Source of the DNA: Peptostreptococcus faecalis
GTDB taxonomy: Bacteria; Bacillota; Clostridia; Peptostreptococcales; Peptostreptococcaceae
Direction: 5' to 3'
DNA length: 32,700 bases
Assembly (NCBI RefSeq): GCF_900240845.1
Contig: NZ_OERU01000009.1
Location: 1-32,700 of the forward strand
The position numbers and the translations under genes are program-made. Below are positions 8,307 through 14,990 of the stretch, in pieces (positions within the stretch are counted from its first letter, which is position 1; each line of letters begins with the position of its first letter). The notes under the pieces were generated by a model, which was given only the letters and a program-made list of their open reading frames with translations, was not told the DNA's origin and searched no databases.

Positions 8307-8977
8307 TCACACCCCTCCTCATCACAGAAAGCTCTTAACTCAATGACTTTGTTTGTATATTTTCTTACGTTTTCTAAGTCATGAGATATCATTATGATAG
8401 TCATCTTTCTTTCCTTGTGTAATTTTTCAAATAAATCATAAATCAACTTCTCTGATTTATGATCGATTCCTGTTGTCGGTTCATCCAATATCAATAACAA
8501 TGGGTCATTTACTATCGCCTTAGCAATTATTACCCTCTGCTGTTGTCCTCCTGACAAATCGGCAAATTTTTTATCCTTATATGAAAGCATATCCACATCT
8601 TCAAGAACTTTTTTGACTTTTTCTTTATGTTCTTTTTTAGGAAGCCTTAAAAATCCTATCTCTTTATATAAATTCATCATTACTATTTCTTCAACTGTAG
8701 CAGGAAAATCAATTCCACGTGATAGTCCAACTTGCGGAACGTAACCTACTCTATCTATTTGTTTTATGTTTTTAATGTCTTTCCCAAATAGATAAATTTC
8801 GCCCTTTTGCAGATTAATTTGCCCCAATATTAATTTAATCAAAGTACTTTTTCCTGAACCATTTGAACCTATTACTCCTACATAGTCACCTTTATCTACT
8901 TCCATGCTAAAGTTTTTAAGTATATATTCTTTGTCGTACTTAAAGTAAACGTCTTTTACATCTACTATTTTTTCCAT
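8300..8977 (-). CDS. znuC: Zinc ABC transporter ATPase ZnuC
   Basis: ATP-hydrolysing subunit that powers zinc import through ZnuB. Motifs in order are Walker A GSNGSGKSTLIK, Q-loop GYVPQ, signature LSGGQQQR, Walker B LLILDEPTTG and the H-loop MISHD. The product is 225 residues from the ATG at 8977; an in-frame TTG at 8989 lies inside a hairpin and is less likely. The best Shine-Dalgarno is at 9012-9020, far upstream, with a perfect hairpin between it and the ATG (described separately). The C-terminus is a small cysteine-rich tail, AFCDEEGCEC, with three Cys and four acidic residues. It lies between znuA and znuB. Confidence 0.92.
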   Translation of the reverse strand: MEKIVDVKDVYFKYDKEYILKNFSMEVDKGDYVGVIGSNGSGKSTLIKLILGQINLQKGEIYLFGKDIKNIKQIDRVGYVPQVGLSRGIDFPATVEEIVMMNLYKEIGFLRLPKKEHKEKVKKVLEDVDMLSYKDKKFADLSGGQQQRVIIAKAIVNDPLLLILDEPTTGIDHKSEKLIYDLFEKLHKERKMTIIMISHDLENVRKYTNKVIELRAFCDEEGCEC

Positions 8978-9020
8978 ATATCTAATCAATTAGATTCTAT
9001 AACTCTAATTGCTCCTCCCC
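8978..9020 (-). promoter_or_regulatory. Structured Shine-Dalgarno to start spacer of znuC
   Basis: On the minus strand GGGGAGGAG (9020-9012) is followed directly by a perfect hairpin, CAATTAGA - 9-base loop - TCTAATTG (9011-8987), then 9 bases to the ATG at 8977. Linear spacing is 34 bases, too long for initiation. With the hairpin folded it becomes 9 bases, near ideal. This suggests the stem is looped out to bring the ribosome-binding site to the start, as known for phage T4 gene 38. Confidence 0.55.
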
Positions 9021-9033
9021 TTTATAAAATTAA

Positions 9034-9059
9034 ATGGAGAGAATATCTTTTCTCTCCAT
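9034..9059 (-). terminator. Hairpin between znuA and znuC, possible attenuator
   Basis: Perfect 10-base stem ATGGAGAGAA / TTCTCTCCAT with a 6-base loop, followed on the minus strand by a weak T-rich tract (TTTAATTTTAT). In binding-protein operons such a stem-loop often protects or terminates the upstream message, giving more binding protein than ATPase and permease. The tail is too weak for a certain terminator call. Confidence 0.5.
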
Positions 9060-9092
9060 CTTGATATTTGCTTAATTATATTCTAAATACTA

Positions 9093-10049
9093 CTAAATCA
9101 ATTCTTTTTTAAGAGCCTCTAGATTTTTATACATTATAGAAAAATAATCATCTCCATTTTTTATCTCTTCATCTGTAAGAGATTCAATTGGACTCAACTT
9201 TTCTATTTTTATTCCTGTTTCTCCAGCTATAGACTCTGCTACTTTTTCACTTGATGATGCTTCAGAAAAAATGTATTTGATATTATTATTTCTTACAAAT
9301 CTAGTTATTCCAGCCATTCTTTTAGCATCTGGCTCTGAATCTGGCATCAATCCTTCTATAGATGTCTGTTTTATTCCGTATAAATCACATATATAACCAA
9401 AAGCTTCGTGAGATACAAGAATATTTTTATTTTTCTTATTGGACAATCCATCTTTAAAACTCTTGTCCAAAGTATCTAGTTCTTTTGCATACTTATTATA
9501 ATTTTCTTCGTAATAACCTTTATTTTTAGGATCTACCTTTGACAAAGTATCCTTTATATTCTTCATCTCAATTTTTGCATTTTGAGGATTCAGCCAAACG
9601 TGTGGATCTATTGAATGATGATGCCCCTCATGACTTTCATTATCTTTACTATTTTCATGCGAATCATCACCTTCTATCATTTTTATTCCTTTTGATGCCT
9701 TTAAAATTACTAAGTTTTCACCTTTTGCAGTCTCAGTTATTTTATCGACCCAATTTTCTATTTCCCCATTATATATGAGTACATCAGATTTCATCACATT
9801 TACTATATCTTTAGGGGATGGCTCCCAATCGTGTGGCTCTACACCATTAGGTATCATATTGACAACATTTACCTTATTTCCTCCAATTTTTTTAGAAAAA
9901 TCATACATTGGATAAATACTCGTATATACCGTCAATGTTCCATTTTTTTTAACTTCTTCAGTTTTTGTACAACCTGATAAAAGTATTGACGTTGTCAAAA
10001 AAATTGCTGAAACGCTTAAACAAAGCTTTTTAATGCTTTTTATTTTCAT
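9093..10049 (-). CDS. znuA: Zinc-binding lipoprotein ZnuA (ABC importer)
   Basis: Extracytoplasmic zinc-binding protein (cluster A-1) that delivers zinc to ZnuBC. The lipoprotein signal peptide ends in LLSGC with lipidation at Cys27. Metal-site candidates include His73 in VEPHDWEPSP, the His150 segment SIDPHVWLNP, and a later His in LVSHEAFGY. Between about 131 and 145 there is the His- and Asp-rich loop typical of zinc rather than manganese proteins, including the run HEGHHH. The product is 318 residues, a normal length. The start is the ATG at 10049 with a GGGGG Shine-Dalgarno 8 bases upstream. It is first in the znuACB operon, with its own promoter and a dyad operator, and faces a divergent Fur-family gene. 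Confidence 0.93.
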   Translation of the reverse strand: MKIKSIKKLCLSVSAIFLTTSILLSGCTKTEEVKKNGTLTVYTSIYPMYDFSKKIGGNKVNVVNMIPNGVEPHDWEPSPKDIVNVMKSDVLIYNGEIENWVDKITETAKGENLVILKASKGIKMIEGDDSHENSKDNESHEGHHHSIDPHVWLNPQNAKIEMKNIKDTLSKVDPKNKGYYEENYNKYAKELDTLDKSFKDGLSNKKNKNILVSHEAFGYICDLYGIKQTSIEGLMPDSEPDAKRMAGITRFVRNNNIKYIFSEASSSEKVAESIAGETGIKIEKLSPIESLTDEEIKNGDDYFSIMYKNLEALKKELI

Positions 10050-10069
10050 ATTTTAGTCCCCCTGTTTTT

Positions 10070-10101
10070 AAATGCAATAGCGTTGCATTTGCATTTATCG
10101 C
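10070..10101. promoter_or_regulatory. Probable Zur operator in the znuA leader
   Basis: The dyad AAATGCAA - 5 bases - TTGCATTT at 10070-10090 is 21 bases long with perfect 8-base arms, the size of Fur/Zur boxes. A second TTGC...GCAA half-dyad continues at 10087-10101. It lies just downstream of the -10 element and across the expected transcription start, so a bound repressor would block znuACB. The motif is unlike the Bacillus Zur box in its bases, so the assignment rests on position, symmetry and the neighbouring Fur-family gene. Confidence 0.65.
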
Positions 10102-10107
10102 AATAAA

Positions 10108-10136
10108 AGTATATTCCCTACAGGCATTTTTGTCAA
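10108..10136 (-). promoter_or_regulatory. znuA promoter
   Basis: Minus strand TTGACA (10136-10131), exactly 17 bases, then TATACT (10113-10108): a near-consensus sigma-A promoter. Transcription would start near 10101, giving a leader of about 50 bases that contains the dyad operator. Confidence 0.8.
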
Positions 10137-10260
10137 TAGTTTTTCAAGTTAAATTCATTCTTAATTTATTAATTTTTAGTAATAACTTAGTTAGATAATA
10201 TTAGATGGTTTTAAGTTTATACGAAAAGTTTAAATTCCTGTTTTATTAAAGTTTTTATCA

Positions 10261-10269
10261 TGTTATAAT
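10261..10269 (+). promoter_or_regulatory. Extended -10 promoter of the Fur-family gene
   Basis: TGTTATAAT is an extended -10 (TGn + TATAAT) 38 bases upstream of the start codon. No good -35 is seen at 17 bases, which fits the extended -10 class. No copy of the znuA operator is visible here, so the regulator may not control itself by that site. Confidence 0.5.
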
Positions 10270-10306
10270 GAACTGGTAATTTGTATTTTATAAAGGAGGC
10301 TGTCTT

Positions 10307-10765
10307 ATGGTAATCAACAAATGTAAAATTTGTCCTGATGATAATCATATAGGAGAGAATAAAGATATACTAAAATCTCTGAATCTAAAAAGTACAAAAA
10401 AAAGATTACTCTTGATGAATTGCTTTAGACATTCTGATTCACCACTATCCGCCGAAGATGTATATCACATTCTAAATAAGGAAATAGATATAAATATGTC
10501 TACTGTTTACAGAATTTTAAATTATCTTACAGATTATAAATTTCTTATGAAGCAAACACTTTCTGATGGAAATAGCGTTTTTCAACTAAATGACTACACT
10601 CACCAACATCTGCTAACATGTAAGATCTGCGGTGAGATGTCTTATATTGACTCTTGTCCAATAGATTTACACCTTGATGATATTTCTGAAAAAACGGGTT
10701 ATGAAATAACAAGCCATAATCTGGAGTTTATTGGTATATGTTCAAAATGTAAAGATAAAAAATAG
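10307..10765 (+). CDS. zur: Fur-family regulator, probably zinc regulator Zur
   Basis: Metal-responsive repressor of the Fur family, 152 residues. The N-terminal winged helix includes STKKRLLLMNCF and the recognition segment NMSTVYRILNYL. The dimerisation and metal domain has HQH at 99-101, Cys105 and Cys108 (CKIC), His137, and Cys145 and Cys148 (CSKC), the structural zinc Cys4 site of the family. Before the winged helix there is an extra CxxC at Cys6/Cys9. It is divergent from znuACB, and the only dyad operator lies at znuA, so Zur is the best call; Fur or PerR cannot be excluded from sequence alone. The Shine-Dalgarno GGAGG is 7 bases before the ATG. Confidence 0.78.
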   Translation: MVINKCKICPDDNHIGENKDILKSLNLKSTKKRLLLMNCFRHSDSPLSAEDVYHILNKEIDINMSTVYRILNYLTDYKFLMKQTLSDGNSVFQLNDYTHQHLLTCKICGEMSYIDSCPIDLHLDDISEKTGYEITSHNLEFIGICSKCKDKK

Positions 10766-10823
10766 TTATACAATTATTTTGGATAATAGTAATTTAATAA
10801 TGTTAATCTTCTTTATTTATGGG

Positions 10824-10829
10824 TATAAT
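10824..10829 (+). promoter_or_regulatory. Candidate -10 of the rubredoxin gene
   Basis: TATAAT lies 51 bases before the rubredoxin start. The -35 region is poor, so this is a tentative promoter; there is also no clear terminator between zur and rubredoxin, so readthrough is possible. Confidence 0.35.
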
Positions 10830-10879
10830 TTGAACATAAATAAATAGGATATATAAAATAAACTTTAGGAGGATGTAAA

Positions 10880-11044
10880 ATGAAAAAATATGTATGTGAT
10901 GTATGTGGATATGTATACGATCCAGCTCTAGGTGATCCAGATTCAGGAATCGCTCCTGGAACATCTTTTGATGATATTCCAGATGACTGGGAATGCCCAG
11001 ACTGTGGTGTTACAAAAGAAGATTTTTCACCATTAGAAGACTAG
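10880..11044 (+). CDS. Rubredoxin
   Basis: Small iron-sulfur-free redox protein with one iron bound by four cysteines; in anaerobes it passes electrons to enzymes that remove oxygen or peroxide. Translation gives 54 residues starting [15 protein letters not shown] and ending FSPLED, with the two CxxCG knuckles (CDVCGY and CPDCGV) and the WECPDCG segment. Length and motifs match a canonical single-domain rubredoxin. The ATG at 10880 has AGGAGG upstream. It sits between zur and walJ, followed by a long dyad that probably ends its transcript. No partner oxidoreductase is visible nearby. Confidence 0.96.
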   Translation: MKKYVCDVCGYVYDPALGDPDSGIAPGTSFDDIPDDWECPDCGVTKEDFSPLED

Positions 11045-11100
11045 TAAATTATAAATAAAAAGGACTGGAGATATCTCTAGTCCTTTTTATTTATAATTTA
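11045..11100 (+). terminator. Rubredoxin terminator, 56-base near-perfect palindrome
   Basis: Immediately after the rubredoxin stop, two 28-base arms match at 27 positions with no loop; the centre is at 11072/11073 and the single mismatch is a G-U pair in RNA. The core AAAAAGGACT...AGTCCTTTTT with flanking A and T runs gives an intrinsic terminator that could work in both directions. Confidence 0.85.
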
Positions 11101-11161
11101 ATGATGATTATTTAAAATTAACGAGAGATACCTATCTACAAAAATAAAAGATGAAATTATA

Positions 11162-11179
11162 TATAATTTGAATTATAAT
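11162..11179 (+). promoter_or_regulatory. Candidate -10 elements upstream of walJ
   Basis: Two TATAAT hexamers (11162-11167 and 11174-11179) lie 42-59 bases before the walJ start. Neither has a good -35 at the right spacing, so which is used, if either, cannot be told. A promoter is needed here because the long dyad upstream should end the rubredoxin transcript. Confidence 0.35.
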
Positions 11180-11220
11180 GTGTAATATATGATTTTTAAA
11201 TCTCTAGAAGGGAGTAAGAC

Positions 11221-12021
11221 ATGCTAAAATATTGTTCTGTCGGAAGCGGAAGTAGTGGAAACTGCCACTATGTAGGCTACAAGGACACAAATATACTAAT
11301 TGACGCCGGTCTAAGTGGAAAAAAAATCACAAACGGCTTAAATGATATAGATATAGACATAAAAAAAGTCATGGGTATTTTTATTACACATGAACACATT
11401 GACCATATAAAGGGGGTTGGAGTTTTATCAAGGCGTTATGACCTCCCGATATTTGCAAACTTTAAGACATGGTCGGCAATAAAAGATAAAATCGGAAATA
11501 TAAAAGAGGAAAATATATTGATTTTCGAAAACGATAATATGTATGAAATTGGAGATATTGCAATAAAACCATTTTCAATAAATCATGATGCAATAGATCC
11601 CGTTGGCTTTAGCGTTTATAGTCATAACGACGAAAAAATATCTATCGCTACTGATATAGGTCATATTAGCGATAATATAAGAAATAATTTACTTGGTTCA
11701 AAACTTGTAGTTTTAGAATCAAACTATGATAAGGAAATGTTGTTGATGGGATCATACACATATGCACTCAAAAAAAGAGTCATGTCTAATATAGGACATT
11801 TGTCAAATGAAGAGGCTGCAAAATTTTCTGTAGAACTTATAAAAAATGGAACAGAGGATATTCTCTTAGCTCATTTAAGCAGAGAAAACAACTTCCCTGC
11901 TCTTGCATACGAGACATCAAACCATATTCTTACTGAAAACGGAATAAAAATTAACAAAGATATAAAACTAAATGTATTAAAAAGAGATGATACATCAAAT
12001 TTATTTAAGGTGAAAAAATAA
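11221..12021 (+). CDS. walJ: Metallo-beta-lactamase fold hydrolase WalJ/YycJ
   Basis: MBL-fold metal-dependent hydrolase of the YycJ/WalJ type, whose members have been described as DNA exonucleases affecting replication and cell-wall signalling. The 266-residue product begins [14 protein letters not shown], typical of the family. It has the metal motif [12 protein letters not shown] (HxHxDH), a second His at [11 protein letters not shown], the Asp in IATDIGHIS, and the late His in LAHLSRENN. In Bacillus it sits with walRK and htrA; here no walRK genes are visible and it is followed directly by rlmH, as in many Firmicutes. The start is the ATG at 11221 with AGAAGGGAG upstream. Confidence 0.88.
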   Translation: MLKYCSVGSGSSGNCHYVGYKDTNILIDAGLSGKKITNGLNDIDIDIKKVMGIFITHEHIDHIKGVGVLSRRYDLPIFANFKTWSAIKDKIGNIKEENILIFENDNMYEIGDIAIKPFSINHDAIDPVGFSVYSHNDEKISIATDIGHISDNIRNNLLGSKLVVLESNYDKEMLLMGSYTYALKKRVMSNIGHLSNEEAAKFSVELIKNGTEDILLAHLSRENNFPALAYETSNHILTENGIKINKDIKLNVLKRDDTSNLFKVKK

Positions 12022-12025
12022 TAAA

Positions 12026-12508
12026 ATGATAAAAATTAGTATAGTATGCGTTGGTAAAATTAAAGAAAAATATATATCTCTAGGAATAGATGAATTTAAA
12101 AAAAGACTTTCTAAATATTGTAAATTAGAAATAATAGAAGTTGATGACGAAAAAGCTCCGGAAAACCTAAGTGATAAAGAAGCCGAACTAATAAAAAATA
12201 AAGAAGGCGAAGTAATCCTCTCAAAAATCAAGCAAAATTCATACGTAATAGCCTTGGCACTTGATGGTAAAAAGATTTCTTCTCCTAAGTTTGCAAGTGA
12301 AATAAATAAAATTACTGTATCTGGAAAGAGCCATATATGTTTTGTAATTGGAGGTTCTCTTGGTCTATCCAAAGAAGTCTTAAATATTTCAAATTATAAA
12401 TTATCTTTTTCGGATATGACTTTTCCACATCAACTCATGAGATTAATTCTACTGGAACAAGTTTATAGGTGTTTTCGAATTAATAATAATGAACCATACC
12501 ATAAATAA
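12026..12508 (+). CDS. rlmH: 23S rRNA pseudouridine-1915 methyltransferase RlmH
   Basis: SPOUT methyltransferase that makes N3-methylpseudouridine at position 1915 of 23S rRNA on assembled 70S ribosomes. The 160-residue protein has the N-terminal VGKIKEKY, the SAM-binding knot segment FVIGGSLGL, and the C-terminal signature [19 protein letters not shown] ending in YHK, all well conserved in the family. It starts 4 bases after walJ and is clearly in the same transcript. Confidence 0.96.
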   Translation: MIKISIVCVGKIKEKYISLGIDEFKKRLSKYCKLEIIEVDDEKAPENLSDKEAELIKNKEGEVILSKIKQNSYVIALALDGKKISSPKFASEINKITVSGKSHICFVIGGSLGLSKEVLNISNYKLSFSDMTFPHQLMRLILLEQVYRCFRINNNEPYHK

Positions 12509-12529
12509 TAAAGAAAGGATAGATTTTAT

Positions 12530-13573
12530 ATGTTTTTTAAATCGATTGTTGACGAAATTTATAATGATGTTACGATACCTAGTATTTTTTTTGATATGTA
12601 TATACCTATTGCAGATGGAAATCAAATAAAAGTATATCTACTAGGATATAAAAGCGCCTTTTTTTATAATGGCATGCAAAGTGATGAACTCGATAACAAG
12701 ACCATTTCAAATGTCATTGGAATAACTGAAGAAGAAGTCATTTCAGCTTGGAAATTTTGGGAAAGCATGGGTGTTGTAAAAATACATAACCCTCATGAAA
12801 AATTTCTAGTAGAATTTCTAGATATAAAATCTCAATATCTAAAAACACATTCTCAAGATCCTGAAGAAGACTCTATTGTTGAAACTGCACAAGAAGCATC
12901 TTCATATGCTTATATAGATATGTATAATAAAATTGAAGATATATCTGGTAGACTTCTAACACCAAATGAAAAGATTGAAATAATGAATTCATTAAATGAG
13001 TATGAAATGTCACCTGAATTGGCTGTAATTGCTTTTGAAAAAGCAGCTGAAGAAAATGGTCGAATAAAATCTGTAAACTATGTAACGGCTATACTCAAAT
13101 CTTGGTTTGATAATTCAATAAAAACAGTAGAAGACATTGAATACAGGGAAAGTGAACGAGATGAAAAATTCCAAAACTATAAGATTATATTTAAAAATCT
13201 CGGGTTTAATAGAACTCCTACTTCTTATGAAAAAGAAGTAATAGATAAGTGGTTTTATAAATATGAAATGAATTTAGATTTAGTTTTGAAGGCTTGCTCA
13301 AAATCAATCAATACTTCCAATCCAAATATAAAATATTTTGATAAAATTATTTCTTCTTGGTATGAAAAAGGAATTAAAACAGTGGAAGATGTTGAGTTAG
13401 AAGATGAAAAATTTGCCAAAGATAAATCAAGCAAATCTCACCTTAGCAAGAAAACTATTAAAACTAATATCGCAAATAAAAAGACTAAATTTCATAATTT
13501 TAACCAGTCTATATCAGATAAATACTCTGATGATGAGCTCAATAAAATTGTAAGAAATTTAAATAAAAAATAA
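12530..13573 (+). CDS. DnaD/DnaB_2-domain replication initiation protein
   Basis: Primosomal initiation protein of the DnaD/DnaB family, which remodels DNA and helps recruit helicase and loader at the origin. The 347-residue protein has an N-terminal winged-helix-like region (about 1-110), then two DnaB_2 modules at about 125-205 and 210-295. Each ends in the YxxxIxxxW motif (YVTAILKSW and YFDKIISSW) followed by a near-identical KTVEDIE/KTVEDVE tail, showing an internal duplication. The C-terminal 60 residues are lysine- and serine-rich. Its position just before a DnaI-like loader matches the C. difficile loader neighbourhood as I recall it. A terminator and a new promoter separate it from dnaI. 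Confidence 0.85.
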   Translation: MFFKSIVDEIYNDVTIPSIFFDMYIPIADGNQIKVYLLGYKSAFFYNGMQSDELDNKTISNVIGITEEEVISAWKFWESMGVVKIHNPHEKFLVEFLDIKSQYLKTHSQDPEEDSIVETAQEASSYAYIDMYNKIEDISGRLLTPNEKIEIMNSLNEYEMSPELAVIAFEKAAEENGRIKSVNYVTAILKSWFDNSIKTVEDIEYRESERDEKFQNYKIIFKNLGFNRTPTSYEKEVIDKWFYKYEMNLDLVLKACSKSINTSNPNIKYFDKIISSWYEKGIKTVEDVELEDEKFAKDKSSKSHLSKKTIKTNIANKKTKFHNFNQSISDKYSDDELNKIVRNLNKK

Positions 13574-13579
13574 TATATT

Positions 13580-13627
13580 AGCAAACTCTTTGTACAACTA
13601 GCCTTGTTGAAGAATTTGCTCTTTTTT
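13580..13627 (+). terminator. Terminator between dnaD-like gene and dnaI
   Basis: Arms AGCAAACTCTT and AAGAATTTGCT (one mismatch), with an inner CAAC/GTTG stem, are followed by CTTTTTT at 13621-13627. This is a standard intrinsic terminator shape 7 bases after the stop. Confidence 0.7.
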
Positions 13628-13637
13628 ACTACTTACG

Positions 13638-13646
13638 TGTTATAAT
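13638..13646 (+). promoter_or_regulatory. Extended -10 promoter of dnaI
   Basis: TGTTATAAT, an extended -10, lies directly after the terminator and 53 bases before the dnaI start. It suggests the loader gene is expressed from its own promoter. Confidence 0.5.
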
Positions 13647-13698
13647 GGATATAATTATGTAAAGAATATTAAATATTAAAATTTGTAGGTGATAATAT

Positions 13699-14685
13699 AT
13701 GAATAAAGAAAAAATCAGAGCAATTATGCTTGAATATCAAAAAAAGAGAGATAGAAACCAAGATATTTTAGAAAACAGAATATCGGAAGTCTATACAAAT
13801 TTTCCAGAAATTGAAGAAGTAAGTACTCAAATAAAAAAATTAGGTCTAAAAATGACTAAATCCATTATAGAAGGAATAGACGAAGAAAAAATCAATTCTT
13901 ATGAAGCGGAATACAAATCATTAATCGAAAAGAAAAAAAAATTATTTGATTTATTCAATATAGAAGATGACTACCTAGAGTTAAAATATGACTGCAATAC
14001 TTGTAAAGACACTGGCTTTTTAGAAAACGGTCAAAAATGTAACTGCTTGAAACAAAGAATTTTAAATGATTCATATAAAATGTCAAATTTAGATAAGATA
14101 TTACATGAAGATAATTTTGACAAGTTCGATTTTGATATTTTTTCAGATGAAATAACTCCAGGATACGATATCAGCCCTAGAGACAATATAAAAAGTATCT
14201 TTATGGATGTTCAAGATTTTGTCTATAACTTTGATAAAAACATCGATTCTCAAAAAGGTAATTTGTTATTCACAGGTTCTACAGGTCTTGGAAAAACTTT
14301 CCTATCTAGCTGTATTGCCAAAGAAATTATGAACTTAGGATACACTGTAATTTATCAAACAGCTTTTAACTTAATGGAAGTGATAGAAAAATATAAATTT
14401 AAGACTGAGTCTTTTTCTTCAATCGATGAAGAAAATTATAACAATTTATTTAGTGCAGATCTTTTAATAATTGATGACCTTGGAACTGAAATGGTAAATA
14501 GCTTTACGAGTTCGGAACTTTTCAATATATTAAATTCTAGATTGAATTCTAAAAAGAAAATTATTATTTCTACAAATCTAGATGTAGCACAGATAGGAAA
14601 AATATACACAGACAGAACATTGTCTAGAATAGTCGGACACTTCCAAATCTATGAATTTTTTGGCACCGACTTAAGATTCCGATAA
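13699..14685 (+). CDS. dnaI: DnaI-like replicative helicase loader (AAA+ ATPase)
   Basis: AAA+ loader that places the replicative helicase on DNA. The 328-residue protein has an N-terminal helical, helicase-binding part with a zinc site (Cys99, Cys102, Cys114, Cys116 in CNTC...CNC), as in Bacillus DnaI. The ATPase domain has Walker A GSTGLGKT (193-200), Walker B LLIIDD (255-260), sensor 1 STN (291-293) and an arginine-finger candidate in RTLSRIVG. The C-terminus FFGTDLRFR closes the domain. It converges on the helicase gene dnaB, with about 300 bases of DnaA-box-rich DNA between. The ATG at 13699 has GTAGGTGAT upstream. Confidence 0.9.
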   Translation: MNKEKIRAIMLEYQKKRDRNQDILENRISEVYTNFPEIEEVSTQIKKLGLKMTKSIIEGIDEEKINSYEAEYKSLIEKKKKLFDLFNIEDDYLELKYDCNTCKDTGFLENGQKCNCLKQRILNDSYKMSNLDKILHEDNFDKFDFDIFSDEITPGYDISPRDNIKSIFMDVQDFVYNFDKNIDSQKGNLLFTGSTGLGKTFLSSCIAKEIMNLGYTVIYQTAFNLMEVIEKYKFKTESFSSIDEENYNNLFSADLLIIDDLGTEMVNSFTSSELFNILNSRLNSKKKIIISTNLDVAQIGKIYTDRTLSRIVGHFQIYEFFGTDLRFR

Positions 14686-14990
14686 TTTTTATACACATTT
14701 TTTATCCACCTTATCCACAGTTTTTGTTAATAACTTTGTGGATTGTGTGAATAAAAGAAAAACCTATTAATCCAACATATTAACATAAAAAAATGGAGTT
14801 ATCCACAGATTTCTGTTGAAAAGAACATATTTTCTGTGTACAACTCCATTTTTTGATTCTATTTTGAACATATCTTTTTAATATAGGTCATAATTTATAC
14901 CCGTATTTATTTTAAATTTTCAAAATTTTTCATTAAAAAATTCTCAGATAAATTTAAATTTTTCCACAATCTATATGTAGTATTTTTATA
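14686..14990. other. DnaA-box-rich intergenic region between dnaI and dnaB
   Basis: No gene is present. Four exact TTATNCACA DnaA boxes occur: 14689-14697 (+), 14711-14719 (+), 14746-14754 (-) and 14799-14807 (+). Three sites have one mismatch: 14702-14710 (+), 14835-14843 (-) and 14960-14968 (+). The right half (about 14860-14990) is extremely AT-rich. The convergent genes on both sides end here, and a bidirectional terminator lies in the middle. Both an origin-like element and a DnaA-binding control or titration site are possible; the convergent layout favours the second. Confidence 0.8.
14787..14854. terminator. Bidirectional terminator of dnaI and dnaB
   Basis: Inverted arms AAAAAATGGAGTT and AACTCCATTTTTT, extended with mismatches by CCACAGA and TCTGTG, enclose about 20 bases. 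A runs on one side and T runs on the other let it serve both converging transcripts. The arms contain one exact and one single-mismatch DnaA box in opposite orientation. Confidence 0.75.

Noticed and set aside
8062-8325. 87-residue minus-strand frame overlapping znuB and znuC
   Set aside because: Out-of-frame shadow of znuB; no recognisable domain.
14689-14990. Full chromosomal origin oriC
   Set aside because: Box cluster and AT-rich DNA fit, but flanking genes converge on it, dnaA/dnaN are absent, and a terminator lies in the middle; kept as a DnaA-binding region only.
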